A stretch of DNA of 21,533 nucleotides from DATNBT01 sp964579765 (GTDB taxonomy: Bacteria > Acidobacteriota > Vicinamibacteria > Vicinamibacterales > CAVVIG01), in the NCBI GenBank assembly GCA_964579765.1, contig CAZOIK010000322.1, forward strand, positions 1 through 21,533. Direction: 5' to 3'. The notes under the pieces were generated by a model. The model was not told where the DNA came from, made no database searches, and was given only the letters and a program-made list of their open reading frames with translations. Positions 7,740 to 18,963 of the stretch are shown here, in pieces (within the stretch, counting starts at the first letter, position 1; each line of letters opens with the position of its first letter). Both the position numbers and the translations under genes were made by a program.

Positions 7740-9686
7740 TTACCTGGCCAGCACCCGCTGAATCGTGCTCACCAGGGCCTCTCGCGTGAAGGGCTTCTGC
7801 AGCAGCGTGGTGCCGGCGTCCACGATGTCGTGGTGCGCGATGGCTTTCTCGGAGTAGCCGGTCATGTAGATGACGGGCAGCCCCGGGCGCGTCTCGTTGA
7901 TCCATTTCGCCAGCAGATAGCCGCTGTTGCCGGCCATGACGACGTCGGTCAGCACCACGTCGATCGGCGCGGCGCTCTCCGCGAGGACCTGCTGCGCCTC
8001 CTCGGCGCTCGAGGCGACGACCACCTGGCAGTTGGAGTGCGCGAGCATGCGGCTGACGAGGGTCTGGAGCGCCGGCTGATCCTCGACGACGAGGATGCGC
8101 TCGCCGTTGAGCGAGCGGACGGCGCCCGGCGCGGCATCGACCGTGCGCGCCACGCCGTCTGCGATCGGGAGATAGATCTTGAACGTCGTGCCGAGGCCGA
8201 CTTCGCTGTAGAGAAAGATCTGCCCGCCGCTCTGCTTGACGATCCCGTAGACCGTGGCGAGGCCAAGGCCGGTGCCGCGCCCCTGTTCTTTGGTGGTGAA
8301 GAACGGCTCGAACAGCCGCGACTGGATTTCCGGAGGAATGCCCGTGCCCGTGTCGCTGAGGGTGAGCCGCGCGTAGCGGCCCGGCTCGAGGCTCTCCTGC
8401 AGGTGGTGCGCGCGCGCGTAGCCTTCGTCGAGACGAACCTCGTCGGTCTCGATGGTGACGACGCCGCCGTCCGGCATCGCGTCGCGCGCGTTCACCACGA
8501 GGTTGAGGATCACCTGTTCGAGCTGGTTGACGTCCACCTTGACGGGCTGCGGGCCCGGCGCCAGGTGCAGATCGAGCCGGATGTTCTCCTCGATGACGCG
8601 GCGCAGCATCTTCTGCATGTCGCCGATGGCGACGTTCAGATCCATGACCTTCGGCGTCAGGATCTGCTTGCGGCTGAAGGCGAGCAGCTGCCGCGTCAGC
8701 CCGGTGGCGCTCTGCGCGGCGCGGCGCACTTCGGCCAGATCGGAGAGGACGTCGGCGTCCTCGGCGAAGCGATCCATCAGGATCTCGGAGTACCCGAGGA
8801 TCACGTTGAGCAGGTTGTTGAAGTCGTGCGCGACGCCGGCAGCGAGGCCCCCGATCGACTCGAGCCGCTGCGCCTGGCGGAGCTGATCCTCGAGCGAAAT
8901 GCGCTCGGTCACGTCGTAGCAGACGCCGCGCGCGTGGATGGGCGCGCCCTCCGCGTCGTGCTCGACCTGGCCCACGGCGGCAATCCAGTGCAGCGTGCCG
9001 TCCGGCAGCGGCACGCGATACTCGAGGCCGAAGCGGGGCCCGCCCGGCGTGACGTGGGTGAGCGCCTCGTGCACGTGCGGACGATCGGCGGAATGCATGC
9101 ACCCGAGCGCGGCGTCGAAGGTCCCCGGAAAGGCGCCGGGCTCGAAGCCGTGCAGCTGCTCGGTCAGCCCCGACCAGACGACCCTCTGCGAGCGCATGTC
9201 CCACTCCCAGATGCCGACCTGCGCCGCGTCGAGCGCGAAATCCATGCGCCGGCGGATTTCGGCGAGCGCCTGTTCGCTGGCGTGGCGCGCGCGGCGCTGC
9301 TCGGCTTCGCGCAGCGCGCGCTCGACGACGGGACTCAGACGATCGAGGTGGCCTTTCAGCACGTAGTCGGCCGCACCCAGTTTCATGGCGGCCACGGCGC
9401 GCTCTTCGCCGATCGTGCCCGAGATGAAGATGAAGGGCACGTCGGGCGACGCGTCGCGGGTCATCAGGAGCGCGGTCATGCCGTCGAAGCCGGGAATGGT
9501 GAAGTCGGACAACACGAGGTCGTGGCCGCCCGCCTGCAGCGCGGACGTGAACTCCGCCGCGCTCTCCGCGCGCTGAATGTCAACGTGGAAACCGTGCTGC
9601 TGCAATGCGGCGCGAATCAGCTCGCTGTCGCTGTCGTCGTCTTCGAGATGCAGGATGCGTAGCAAAGTCGGTCCAATACCGCTCAT
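7740..9686 (-). CDS. Hybrid histidine kinase, REC-PAS-HisKA-HATPase-REC
   Basis: A 648-residue soluble sensor kinase without membrane segments. REC1 spans about 10-125 (D61, S89, K111); a PAS_3-like domain about 150-262 (IWEWDMRSQRVVWSG, then GVCYDVTER); the HisKA box has H287 in AAGVAHDFNNLLNVI; the HATPase has N399 (NLVVNARDAM), DTGTGI at 445-450 and GRGTGLGLA at 469-477; REC2 spans 530-645 (D581, T609, K631). The start is the ATG at 9686 with AGGAG at 9692-9696. First gene of the operon. Its REC1 closely resembles the first receiver of the HD-GYP protein. The PAS ligand is unknown. Confidence 0.95.
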   Translation of the reverse strand: MSGIGPTLLRILHLEDDDSDSELIRAALQQHGFHVDIQRAESAAEFTSALQAGGHDLVLSDFTIPGFDGMTALLMTRDASPDVPFIFISGTIGEERAVAAMKLGAADYVLKGHLDRLSPVVERALREAEQRRARHASEQALAEIRRRMDFALDAAQVGIWEWDMRSQRVVWSGLTEQLHGFEPGAFPGTFDAALGCMHSADRPHVHEALTHVTPGGPRFGLEYRVPLPDGTLHWIAAVGQVEHDAEGAPIHARGVCYDVTERISLEDQLRQAQRLESIGGLAAGVAHDFNNLLNVILGYSEILMDRFAEDADVLSDLAEVRRAAQSATGLTRQLLAFSRKQILTPKVMDLNVAIGDMQKMLRRVIEENIRLDLHLAPGPQPVKVDVNQLEQVILNLVVNARDAMPDGGVVTIETDEVRLDEGYARAHHLQESLEPGRYARLTLSDTGTGIPPEIQSRLFEPFFTTKEQGRGTGLGLATVYGIVKQSGGQIFLYSEVGLGTTFKIYLPIADGVARTVDAAPGAVRSLNGERILVVEDQPALQTLVSRMLAHSNCQVVVASSAEEAQQVLAESAAPIDVVLTDVVMAGNSGYLLAKWINETRPGLPVIYMTGYSEKAIAHHDIVDAGTTLLQKPFTREALVSTIQRVLAR

Positions 9687-9790
9687 GGCCGCTCCTGACG
9701 GGCCGAGGGGGGGAATCAGCCCGACTTTAGCCGCGCCGTGTAGGTTAACGTTCTGGAAGACGTTTGTATGTAGGACCGAAGCCGATGTAC

Positions 9791-9830
9791 CACGCCGGTA
9801 TGCTTGGAACTGCAAGCAATCGCCGGCGTG
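9791..9830 (-). terminator. Two-tier hairpin after the hydroxyacyl-CoA dehydrogenase stop
   Basis: Outer arms CACGCCGG (9791-9798) and CCGGCGTG (9823-9830) are perfect complements, and inside them TGCTTG (9801-9806) and CAAGCA (9813-9818) form a second stem around GAACTG. It begins three bases past the TGA at 9833-9835 in the direction of transcription, where a terminator is expected. No U-run follows, so it may be a non-canonical terminator, an mRNA 3'-end hairpin, or an operator for the signalling operon starting about 105 bp further on. Confidence 0.5.
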
Positions 9831-9832
9831 TA

Positions 9833-10678
9833 TCAGTAGCGATAAAAGCCTTCGCCGGACTTGCGGCCGAGTTTGCCCTCGGCCACCATCCATTCGAGCA
9901 GCGGACACGGCGTGTACTTCGCGTCGTCCAGGCCGTCGCGCAGCACGCGCAGGATCGCCAGGCAGACGTCGAGGCCGATGAGGTCGGCGAGGGCGAGCGG
10001 TCCCATCGGGTGGTTCATCCCGAGGCGCATCACGGTGTCGATCGCCTCCGGCGTCGCCACGTTCTCCATCACCGCGTAGATCGCTTCGTTGATCATCGGC
10101 ATCAGCACGCGGTTGGCGATGAAGCCGGGACGGTCGGCGGATTCGACGGCGGTCTTGCCGAGCGCCTTCGAGAGCTCGAACGCCACGGCCATGGACGCGT
10201 CCGACGTGTGCGCGCCGCGGACGACTTCGACGAGCGCCATCAGCGGCACCGGGTTCATGAAGTGCATGCCGAGCACGCGATCGGCGCGCCGGGTCGCGGC
10301 GGCGAGCGAGGAGATGGGGATCGACGAGGTGTTCGAGGCGAGAATCACGTCGGGCCGGACGAGGCCGTCGAGCTCGGTGAACAGCGCGCGCTTGCGGTCC
10401 GCGTCCTCGACGATCGCCTCGACGACGTAGTCCGTGTCGGCGAGGGCGGCCAGCGTGGAGGACGTCGCGATGCGCGCCAGCGCCTCGTCGCGATCCGCGG
10501 CCGTCAGCTTCTGCTTCTCGACGAACTTCGCGAGGCTGCGGTCGATCGACGTCCGCGCGCGATCGAGCATCGCCGGCGCGACGTCCACCAGCCGCACCCG
10601 GAACCCCGCCTGCGCGAACGCCTGCGCGATCCCGCTCCCCATCGTCCCCGCGCCAACCACGCCGACGGTGTCAATCAT
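9833..10678 (-). CDS. hbd: 3-hydroxybutyryl-CoA dehydrogenase
   Basis: A 281-residue NAD(P)-dependent enzyme that interconverts acetoacetyl-CoA and 3-hydroxybutyryl-CoA (or longer 3-hydroxyacyl-CoAs) in the cytosol. The Rossmann motif GAGTMGSG is at 9-16 with D32 at the end of the second strand. Catalytic H139 lies in GMHFMNPVPLM with E151 twelve residues on, the classical His-Glu pair. SNTSS is at 115-119, and the C-terminal domain has RPGFIANRVLMPMINEA and NHPMGPLALADLIGLD. Length is usual for the family. The ATG at 10678 is preferred over the adjacent TTG at 10681. It follows the thiolase gene by 55 bp, and the two catalyse neighbouring steps of butanoate/beta-oxidation-type metabolism. 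Paralogues such as PaaH are hard to separate by sequence. Confidence 0.93.
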   Translation of the reverse strand: MIDTVGVVGAGTMGSGIAQAFAQAGFRVRLVDVAPAMLDRARTSIDRSLAKFVEKQKLTAADRDEALARIATSSTLAALADTDYVVEAIVEDADRKRALFTELDGLVRPDVILASNTSSIPISSLAAATRRADRVLGMHFMNPVPLMALVEVVRGAHTSDASMAVAFELSKALGKTAVESADRPGFIANRVLMPMINEAIYAVMENVATPEAIDTVMRLGMNHPMGPLALADLIGLDVCLAILRVLRDGLDDAKYTPCPLLEWMVAEGKLGRKSGEGFYRY

Positions 10679-10733
10679 CAAAGAGAAACCACGAAGACAC
10701 GGAGAGCACAGAGGCGCACGAAACAGCTTCTCT

Positions 10734-10735
<2 letters not shown>
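10679..10735. repeat. Inverted-arm intergenic element between thiolase and hbd
   Basis: The spacer is A-rich and unlike its GC-rich surroundings, with several GA-rich steps (CCACGAAGACACGGAGAG...). It is bounded by perfect 8-bp inverted arms, AAAGAGAA at 10680-10687 and TTCTCTTT at 10728-10735; the right arm includes part of the thiolase stop codon. The composition change and bounded arms suggest a dispersed intergenic element. From memory, similar CCACGAAGACACG tracts occur between genes of several soil phyla, but I cannot search for it here. Confidence 0.45.
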
Positions 10736-11916
<1,181 letters not shown>

Positions 11917-11924
<8 letters not shown>

Positions 11925-12216
11925 GGTCGCGCACGGAGATGGCCGTAACCGCGTCGGGACCGAGGAGCTTCTGCAGGCGGTCGAGGATGATCGACGACGA
12001 GCGCCGGATCTCGCGCGCCCAGTGCGCGGTCGCGGCATCCACGATGAGCGTGCCCGATTCGAGCCGCACGGCGGTTTCGCGGCCGACCGCCGGGCCGACG
12101 GCAGCGCGCCAGGCGAAGGACACTTTGCCGGCGGAGAGCGGCGCGTCGCGCAGGAGCTCGGCGAGGGCACCGGGCAGCGCCGAGGTGAGCGGGCGCATAC
12201 GGAAAGATCTTATCAT
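11917..12216 (-). CDS. DUF721 (DciA-like) domain protein
   Basis: A 99-residue protein with DUF721 features: an N-terminal helix (ALAELLRD), VSFAWRAAVGPAVGRETAVRLESGTLIVDAA, then HWAREIRRSSSIILDRLQKLLG. DUF721 proteins are small and basic; the DciA subset recruits the replicative helicase DnaB, but many members are uncharacterised, so the role is open. The ATG at 12216 lies inside a 14-bp palindrome; an ATG at 12198 would remove six residues and is equally possible. It overlaps the thiolase start by 8 bp, so it probably heads that transcript, although no functional link is obvious. Confidence 0.8.
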
Positions 12217-12228
12217 TGGGTACCCAAT
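12215..12228. promoter_or_regulatory. 14-bp palindrome between divergent DUF721 and maf
   Basis: ATTGGGTACCCAAT is perfectly self-complementary and occupies most of the 22-bp gap between two divergent start codons; its left edge includes bases of the DUF721 ATG. Its location would suit an operator controlling both directions, but no -10/-35 pair could be assigned. Confidence 0.4.
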
Positions 12229-12238
12229 TGACCGATTG

Positions 12239-12847
12239 ATGAGGCTCGTCCTCGCATCCGCGTCTCCCCGCCGTGCGGACCTGCTGCGCGCGGCCGGCTA
12301 CACATTCGACACGCTCGCCGTCGATCTCGACGAGCGCGTGCGCCCGGGCGAAACGCCGGAGGCGTACGTGACGCGGCTCGCGCGCGAGAAGTCCGCGGCG
12401 GCGCTGCAGCGGTTCGCGGCGCGCGCACAGACCTGCGGCGGTCCCGACAGGGCCGCGCTGCACGACGTCGTCGTCCTCGGCGCCGACACGACGGTCGTCG
12501 TGGACGGCGAGATCCTCGGCAAGCCGGCAGACGATCGCGACGCCGCGGCGATGCTGCGGAAACTCGCCGGCCGGCGCCACGACGTGCTGACCGGCGTCAG
12601 CCTCCGAACCTCGACCGGCGAGCGTGGACTTCTCGCGACGACGAGCGTCTATATGACGGAGCTGTCTGCCGACGACATCTCCTGGTACGTGACGAGCGGG
12701 GAAGGCCGGGACAAAGCCGGGGGATACGCGGTGCAGGGGCTGGCGTCGCGGTTCGTGTCGCGCATCGACGGGTCCTATAGCAATGTGGTCGGGTTGCCCG
12801 TGGCCGCCGTGGCGGCGTTGTTGCGCGAAGCCGTGCCGGCGCGCTAG
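12239..12847 (+). CDS. maf: Maf family nucleotide pyrophosphatase
   Basis: A 202-residue Maf/Ham1-superfamily enzyme that hydrolyses nucleoside triphosphates, probably dTTP, UTP or modified pyrimidine nucleotides, to monophosphates as a house-cleaning step; Maf has also been linked to septum formation. Signature SASPRR is at 7-12, K51 follows ARE, D83 in the GADT motif is the likely catalytic base, EILGKP is at 91-96, TGV at 118-120, DKAGGYAVQG at 158-167 and YSNVVGLP at 180-187. The segment around 60-75 (AARAQTCGGPDRAALHD) is a short insertion. The ATG at 12239 begins exactly at the family's MRLVLASASP. It precedes ccmE by 18 bp, so it may be co-transcribed with the ccm genes. Confidence 0.93.
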   Translation: MRLVLASASPRRADLLRAAGYTFDTLAVDLDERVRPGETPEAYVTRLAREKSAAALQRFAARAQTCGGPDRAALHDVVVLGADTTVVVDGEILGKPADDRDAAAMLRKLAGRRHDVLTGVSLRTSTGERGLLATTSVYMTELSADDISWYVTSGEGRDKAGGYAVQGLASRFVSRIDGSYSNVVGLPVAAVAALLREAVPAR

Positions 12848-12850
12848 ACT
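12821..12850 (+). promoter_or_regulatory. Weak candidate promoter for the ccm operon inside the maf 3' end
   Basis: TTGCGC at 12821-12826 and TAGACT at 12845-12850 are separated by 18 bp, a plausible -35/-10 spacing; the second hexamer includes the maf stop codon. ccmE starts 16 bp later. Matches to consensus are only partial, so read-through from maf is at least as likely. Confidence 0.2.
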
Positions 12851-12865
12851 TTCGCAGAAGTCCTT

Positions 12866-13302
12866 ATGACACATCGATATATCAAGATCGCCATCACGGC
12901 CGCGGTGCTGGCCGGCGCCTTCGGCTTCATGATGTGGACGACGCTGCGCGACGGCGCCGAGTACTTCAAGAACGTTGACGAAGTCGTCGCCCAGCGCACT
13001 GAGGTCGCGGGGAAGCAGCTGCAGCTGCACGGCTACGTCGTCCCGGGCTCGATCCTGAACAAGCCGAACACCCTGGAGTACCGATTCAAGGTGCAGAACA
13101 ACCCGATTCGCTCCGGCGAGCCGGGGCATGTCATGGCGGTCAGCTATACCGGCATCGTGCCGGACACATTCAAGGCGGAAGCTGAAGTCGTGCTCAGGGG
13201 AAAACTGACGGCCGACGGCGGCTTCCACACCGATCCGAACGGCGTGATCGCCAAGTGCCCGTCGAAGTATGAGGCGGCCGGCGGCGCGCCGGCCGGATCG
13301 TA

Positions 13303-13303
<1 letters not shown>
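12866..13303 (+). CDS. ccmE: Cytochrome c maturation haem chaperone CcmE, Cys-type
   Basis: A 145-residue membrane-anchored periplasmic haem chaperone. Residues 1-28 hold a short cytosolic tail and the TM anchor (IKIAITAAVLAGAFGFMMW), followed by the OB-fold: KQLQLHGYVVPGSI, LEYRFKV, VSYTGIVPDTFKAEAEVVLRGKL, then FHTDPNGVIAKCPSKYEA. CcmE normally binds haem covalently through His in HxxxY. Here the motif is C131-P-S-K-Y135, so Cys replaces His. Cys-x3-Tyr CcmE is known from Desulfovibrio and some archaea. It opens the ccm genes and its TAA overlaps the ccmF ATG by one base. Confidence 0.93.
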
Positions 13304-15766
<2,463 letters not shown>

Positions 15767-15789
<23 letters not shown>

Positions 15790-16312
15790 CGACGAAGGCC
15801 TGCAGGCCTGGCAATTCTTCGTCCTCGCAGGCCTCATCTGCGCCACCGTCGCGACGTTCATGGCGCGCGGGCAGAGCGTGACGCAGATCGTCCTCGTCAC
15901 GGTGCTCATGGCCGCGGCGACGATCGTCGGCCTCGCCGTGCTGCGGATGGTGCGTCCGCTGGTGTTCGGCGACGAAGACCGTACGGCCATGGTCGGGCAG
16001 CGGACTCGGGCGGCGCTCGAGCGCGAGAAGCTGCTCGTGCTCCGCTCGATCAAGGAGCTCGAATTCGACAAGGCGATGGGGAAGCTGTCGGAGCACGACT
16101 GGCAGGAGATGTCCACGCGCCTGCGCGCCCGCGCATCACGGCTCATCCGCCAGCTCGACGCGGGCGGCGGCTACCGCGCCCAGATCGAAGCGGATCTGGC
16201 GAAGCGTCTCGGCCCGCTGCCCGAGGCGTCTGCGGCGAACTTCTGCGCCAGCTGCGGTGCAGCACGGGATACCGACGCGAAGTTCTGCAAGAACTGTGGA
16301 GTGAAGCTGTGA
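15767..16312 (+). CDS. CcmI-like membrane protein with C-terminal zinc ribbon
   Basis: A 181-residue protein with two TM helices (about 14-33 and 39-62), a helical cytosolic segment and a zinc ribbon. The helical part EREKLLVLRSIKELEFDKAMGKLSEHDWQEMS resembles the region just after the TM helices in CcmI/CycH, which presents apocytochromes to the haem lyase, although the TPR part of CcmI is missing. The ribbon uses C160-x2-C163 and C174-x2-C177 (CASCG ... CKNCG). Its start lies within ccmF and its stop overlaps the next GTG, so it is embedded in the ccm operon. A role as an apocytochrome or complex adaptor is inferred. Confidence 0.8.
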
Positions 16313-17499
16313 GACGGATCGCACTCCTCGCGGCGGCCCTCGCCCTGACAGTCGCTCCGGCGTTCGCGCAGTTCCAGATGCCCGACCCGAAAATGATGTC
16401 GGGCATCCCGCGGCCCGTGGACGACTTGCCCACCGGCAGCATCTCGGTGCGCCTGATCCGCGGATCGCTCACCAACAACATCACCGGCCATCAGGTCGAG
16501 CTGCACTACGCGAACGGGCGCGTCGTCAAAGTCAATACGGACGATGCGGGGCGCGCGCAGTTCGACAAGCTGGCGCCGGGCGTCGTCAAGGCGACGTCGG
16601 ACGTGGACGGCGAGCATCTCGAGTCGCAGGAGTTCGAGGTGCCGTCTCAGGGCGGCATCCGGCTGATGCTCGTGGCCACCGACAAGAACGCGCCCAAGGC
16701 GGCACCTGAAGCGCCGGCCGTCTCCGGCACGGTGACGCTCGGCGACAACTCGCGCATCGTGTTCGAGCCGGGCGACGAGGACGTATCCGTCTACTACCTG
16801 CTCGAGATCGTCAACACGAATACGAATCCGGTGAATCCCGATCCGCCGTTCGCGTTCGACATGCCGAAGGGCGCGCTGGGGACGACGCTGCTCGACGGGA
16901 CGTCGCCGATCGTGCGGGCGAACGGCGCGCACATCAGCCTGGGCGGTCCCGTGCCGCCCGGCAAGACGACGATTCAGGTGGTCGCCGAAATGCCCGCAGA
17001 TACGGGGTCGCTCGCGATCACGCAGGCGTTTCCGGCCCAGCTGGCGCGGCTCACCGTGCTGGTGAAGAAGGTCGGCGACACGAAGCTGAGCTCGCCAAGC
17101 ATCGAGCGCCAGCAGGATTTTCCGAACAACGGCGAGACGGTCATTGCCGCGATGGGGAACGCCGTGCCGGCGGGCAAGCCGATTCAGCTCTCGCTGATCG
17201 ATCTGCCGCACCACAGCACGGTACCGCGTTACACGGCGCTCGCGATTGCCGGCGTCATTGTCGTCGCCGGCGTGTGGGCGGGGACGCGGAAGCAGGACGG
17301 CGCGGCGGCGGACGCGGAAAAGAAGCGGCTCGCCACTCGGCGCGAGAAGCTGTTCAACGAGCTCGTGCGGATCGAACGCGATCGTAGGAACGGCAAGGGC
17401 GACGAGCGTACGGTGGTGCGCCGCGATGAGCTGATGGCGCAGCTCGAGCACGTCTACGGCGCGCTGGACGACTCTGAACAGGCCGGCGCCAGCGCCTGA
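16309..17499 (+). CDS. Secreted membrane-anchored protein with Ig-like fold, ccm-linked, unknown function
   Basis: A 396-residue protein I do not recognise as a named family. Residues 1-21 are a signal peptide (RRIALLAAALALTVAPAFA|Q). Residues about 43-125 look like a carboxypeptidase-regulatory/Ig-like domain (GSISVRLIRGSLTNNITGHQ, then DDAGRAQFDKLAPGVVKATS). A second beta-rich part spans 140-300. One TM helix (TALAIAGVIVVAGVWAG, about 308-325) leads to a charged cytosolic tail with ERDRRNGKGD and probable coiled coil. The start is a GTG overlapping the preceding TGA. Its place inside the ccm operon suggests a periplasmic role linked to cytochrome c assembly, which is inference. Confidence 0.8.
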   Translation: MRRIALLAAALALTVAPAFAQFQMPDPKMMSGIPRPVDDLPTGSISVRLIRGSLTNNITGHQVELHYANGRVVKVNTDDAGRAQFDKLAPGVVKATSDVDGEHLESQEFEVPSQGGIRLMLVATDKNAPKAAPEAPAVSGTVTLGDNSRIVFEPGDEDVSVYYLLEIVNTNTNPVNPDPPFAFDMPKGALGTTLLDGTSPIVRANGAHISLGGPVPPGKTTIQVVAEMPADTGSLAITQAFPAQLARLTVLVKKVGDTKLSSPSIERQQDFPNNGETVIAAMGNAVPAGKPIQLSLIDLPHHSTVPRYTALAIAGVIVVAGVWAGTRKQDGAAADAEKKRLATRREKLFNELVRIERDRRNGKGDERTVVRRDELMAQLEHVYGALDDSEQAGASA

Positions 17500-17516
17500 T
17501 GACCGGCGCGGCCCCC

Positions 17517-17568
17517 GTAGTGCGGGTCCTCAGGCCCGCCGACATGCAAGGCTGAAGCCTTGCGCCAC
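17517..17568. repeat. REP-like palindrome doublet upstream of ccmA
   Basis: Two head-to-head palindromes separated by five bases. The left module is GTAGTGCGGG-TCCTCAGG-CCCGC (17517-17539), with one bulged T. The right is GCAAGGCT-GA-AGCCTTGC (17546-17563) followed by GCCAC. The outer flanks GTAGTGC and GCGCCAC are near-complements, as in inverted REP doublets. The right module shares its design with 1332-1349. It splits the ccm operon, ending directly at the ccmA ATG and leaving no ribosome binding site there. Confidence 0.75.
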
Positions 17569-18270
17569 ATGACTCACGCGTTCGACAGCGTCCGCCTCGT
17601 CGATGTGTCGCGGCACTTCGGCCGGCGACGGGCGGTGTCACACGTCTCCCTTGACGCACGATCCGGCGACATCATTGGCCTGCTCGGTCCCAACGGCGCA
17701 GGAAAGTCCACGCTCATCGGCATGCTGTCGTCGCTGGTCGCCCCGACGTCGGGCGAGGTGCGCTACGGCGCCCAGCTGGCGCGCGCGCTCGGCGACCGGC
17801 TGCGCGCGAGCATTGGCCTGCTTGCGCACGAGCTGTATCTCTATCCCGAGCTGACGGCGCGGCAGAATCTCGCGTTCTTCGCGTCGCTGTACGGACTCGA
17901 CGTCGCCACGGTGGTGCCGGCCGCGCTCGAAGCGGCCGGGCTCGCGGACCGCGCGGACGACGATGTGTCGGGCTTTTCGCGCGGCATGCGCCAGCGTCTG
18001 GCGTTGGAGCGCGCGCTGCTGCACCGGCCGCGCCTCGTGCTGATGGACGAGCCGTTCACCGGCCTCGACGACGCGGCCACGGCGGTCGTCCAGCGGCGCT
18101 TGAAGACGCTCACGGAATCGGGGGCGATCGTCATCCTGGCGACGCACGATCTGGACCTGGCGGACGGGCTCGTGACGCGCGTGGCGATTGTGCGCGGCGG
18201 GCGCCTCGTCACCGACGAGCCGGCAGGTACCGGGCTGCGCGCGCGGTACCGCACGCTGGTGGGGCACTGA
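17569..18270 (+). CDS. ccmA: Haem exporter ATP-binding subunit CcmA
   Basis: A 233-residue ABC ATPase that powers release of holo-CcmE in the CcmABC complex. The Walker A motif GPNGAGKST is at 40-48, the signature FSRGMRQRL at 136-144 (the CcmA-style variant of LSGGQ), Walker B LVLMDEP at 156-162 with E161, D-loop GLDD, and the switch H193 in ATHD. IGLLAHELYLYPELTARQNL at 82-101 replaces the usual Q-loop glutamine with the His-containing form seen in CcmA. The ATG at 17569 is preferred over a TTG at 17560 lying in the palindrome. Followed after one base by ccmB. Confidence 0.93.
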   Translation: MTHAFDSVRLVDVSRHFGRRRAVSHVSLDARSGDIIGLLGPNGAGKSTLIGMLSSLVAPTSGEVRYGAQLARALGDRLRASIGLLAHELYLYPELTARQNLAFFASLYGLDVATVVPAALEAAGLADRADDDVSGFSRGMRQRLALERALLHRPRLVLMDEPFTGLDDAATAVVQRRLKTLTESGAIVILATHDLDLADGLVTRVAIVRGGRLVTDEPAGTGLRARYRTLVGH

Positions 18271-18271
18271 C

Positions 18272-18961
18272 GTGGCACCGGGCTTCATCAAGGTCGCGCT
18301 GCTCGTGCTGAAGAAGGATCTGGCGATCGAGGTGAAGAGCCGGGAGATCGCCTACACGACGCTGTTCTTCGCCGTCGCGTGCGTGATGATCTTCTCATTC
18401 GCGTTCGTGCGCGAGGAGGGAGTGCCGGTGGAGGGCGCCGCGGCCGGGATCCTGTGGATTGCGGTGGCGTTTGCGGGCACGCTCGCGCTCGGCCGTACTT
18501 TCGAACGCGAGCGGTACGGCGAGACCCTGCGCGCGCTGCTGCTCGCGCCGGCATCGCGGCCGGCCGTCTATGCCGGCAAGCTCCTCGGCATGATCCTGAT
18601 GATGGCGGCGACCGAGCTCGTCCTGACGCCGATGGTCGCGTTTCTCTTCCATGCGCCCTTCTTCGCGCGGCCGTTGCTGCTGGTCGCGCTGCTCGCGCTC
18701 GGCACGATCGGCTTTGCGGCCGTTGGGACGCTCTTCGCCGCGATGCTCGTGCGCACGCGAACGCGCGACGTCCTGCTGCCGATCCTGTTGTATCCGATCA
18801 CCATTCCGGTCATCATAGCGGGCGTTCGCGGCACGACGGCGCTTCTGCAGTCGCCGCCGGAAGATCCGATCGCGACGCTGTGGATCGGGCTGCTGACGGC
18901 GTTCGACGTCGTGTTCGTGACGCTGGCGCTCTGGACGTTCGAGCCGTTGATGACGGAATAA
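18272..18961 (+). CDS. ccmB: Haem exporter membrane subunit CcmB
   Basis: A 229-residue protein with about six TM helices and family features: LKKDLAIEVKSREIAYTTLFFA near the start, ERYGETLRALLLAPASRPAVYAGKLLG in the middle, then ILLYPITIPVIIAGVRGT and a final helix VFVTLALWTFEPL. It pairs with CcmA and CcmC in the inner membrane. The GTG at 18272 directly follows the ccmA stop; the open frame runs further upstream but overlaps ccmA. The ccmC ATG comes two bases after its TAA. Confidence 0.93.
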   Translation: MAPGFIKVALLVLKKDLAIEVKSREIAYTTLFFAVACVMIFSFAFVREEGVPVEGAAAGILWIAVAFAGTLALGRTFERERYGETLRALLLAPASRPAVYAGKLLGMILMMAATELVLTPMVAFLFHAPFFARPLLLVALLALGTIGFAAVGTLFAAMLVRTRTRDVLLPILLYPITIPVIIAGVRGTTALLQSPPEDPIATLWIGLLTAFDVVFVTLALWTFEPLMTE

Positions 18962-18963
18962 CG

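Noticed and set aside
7830..9662. 610-codon + strand frame opposite the hybrid kinase
   Set aside because: Antisense shadow with no family features.
9687..9790. Sigma-70 or sigma-54 promoter for the signalling operon
   Set aside because: TACATA- and TACACG-like hexamers occur on the - strand but none has a partner at correct spacing; not strong enough to call.
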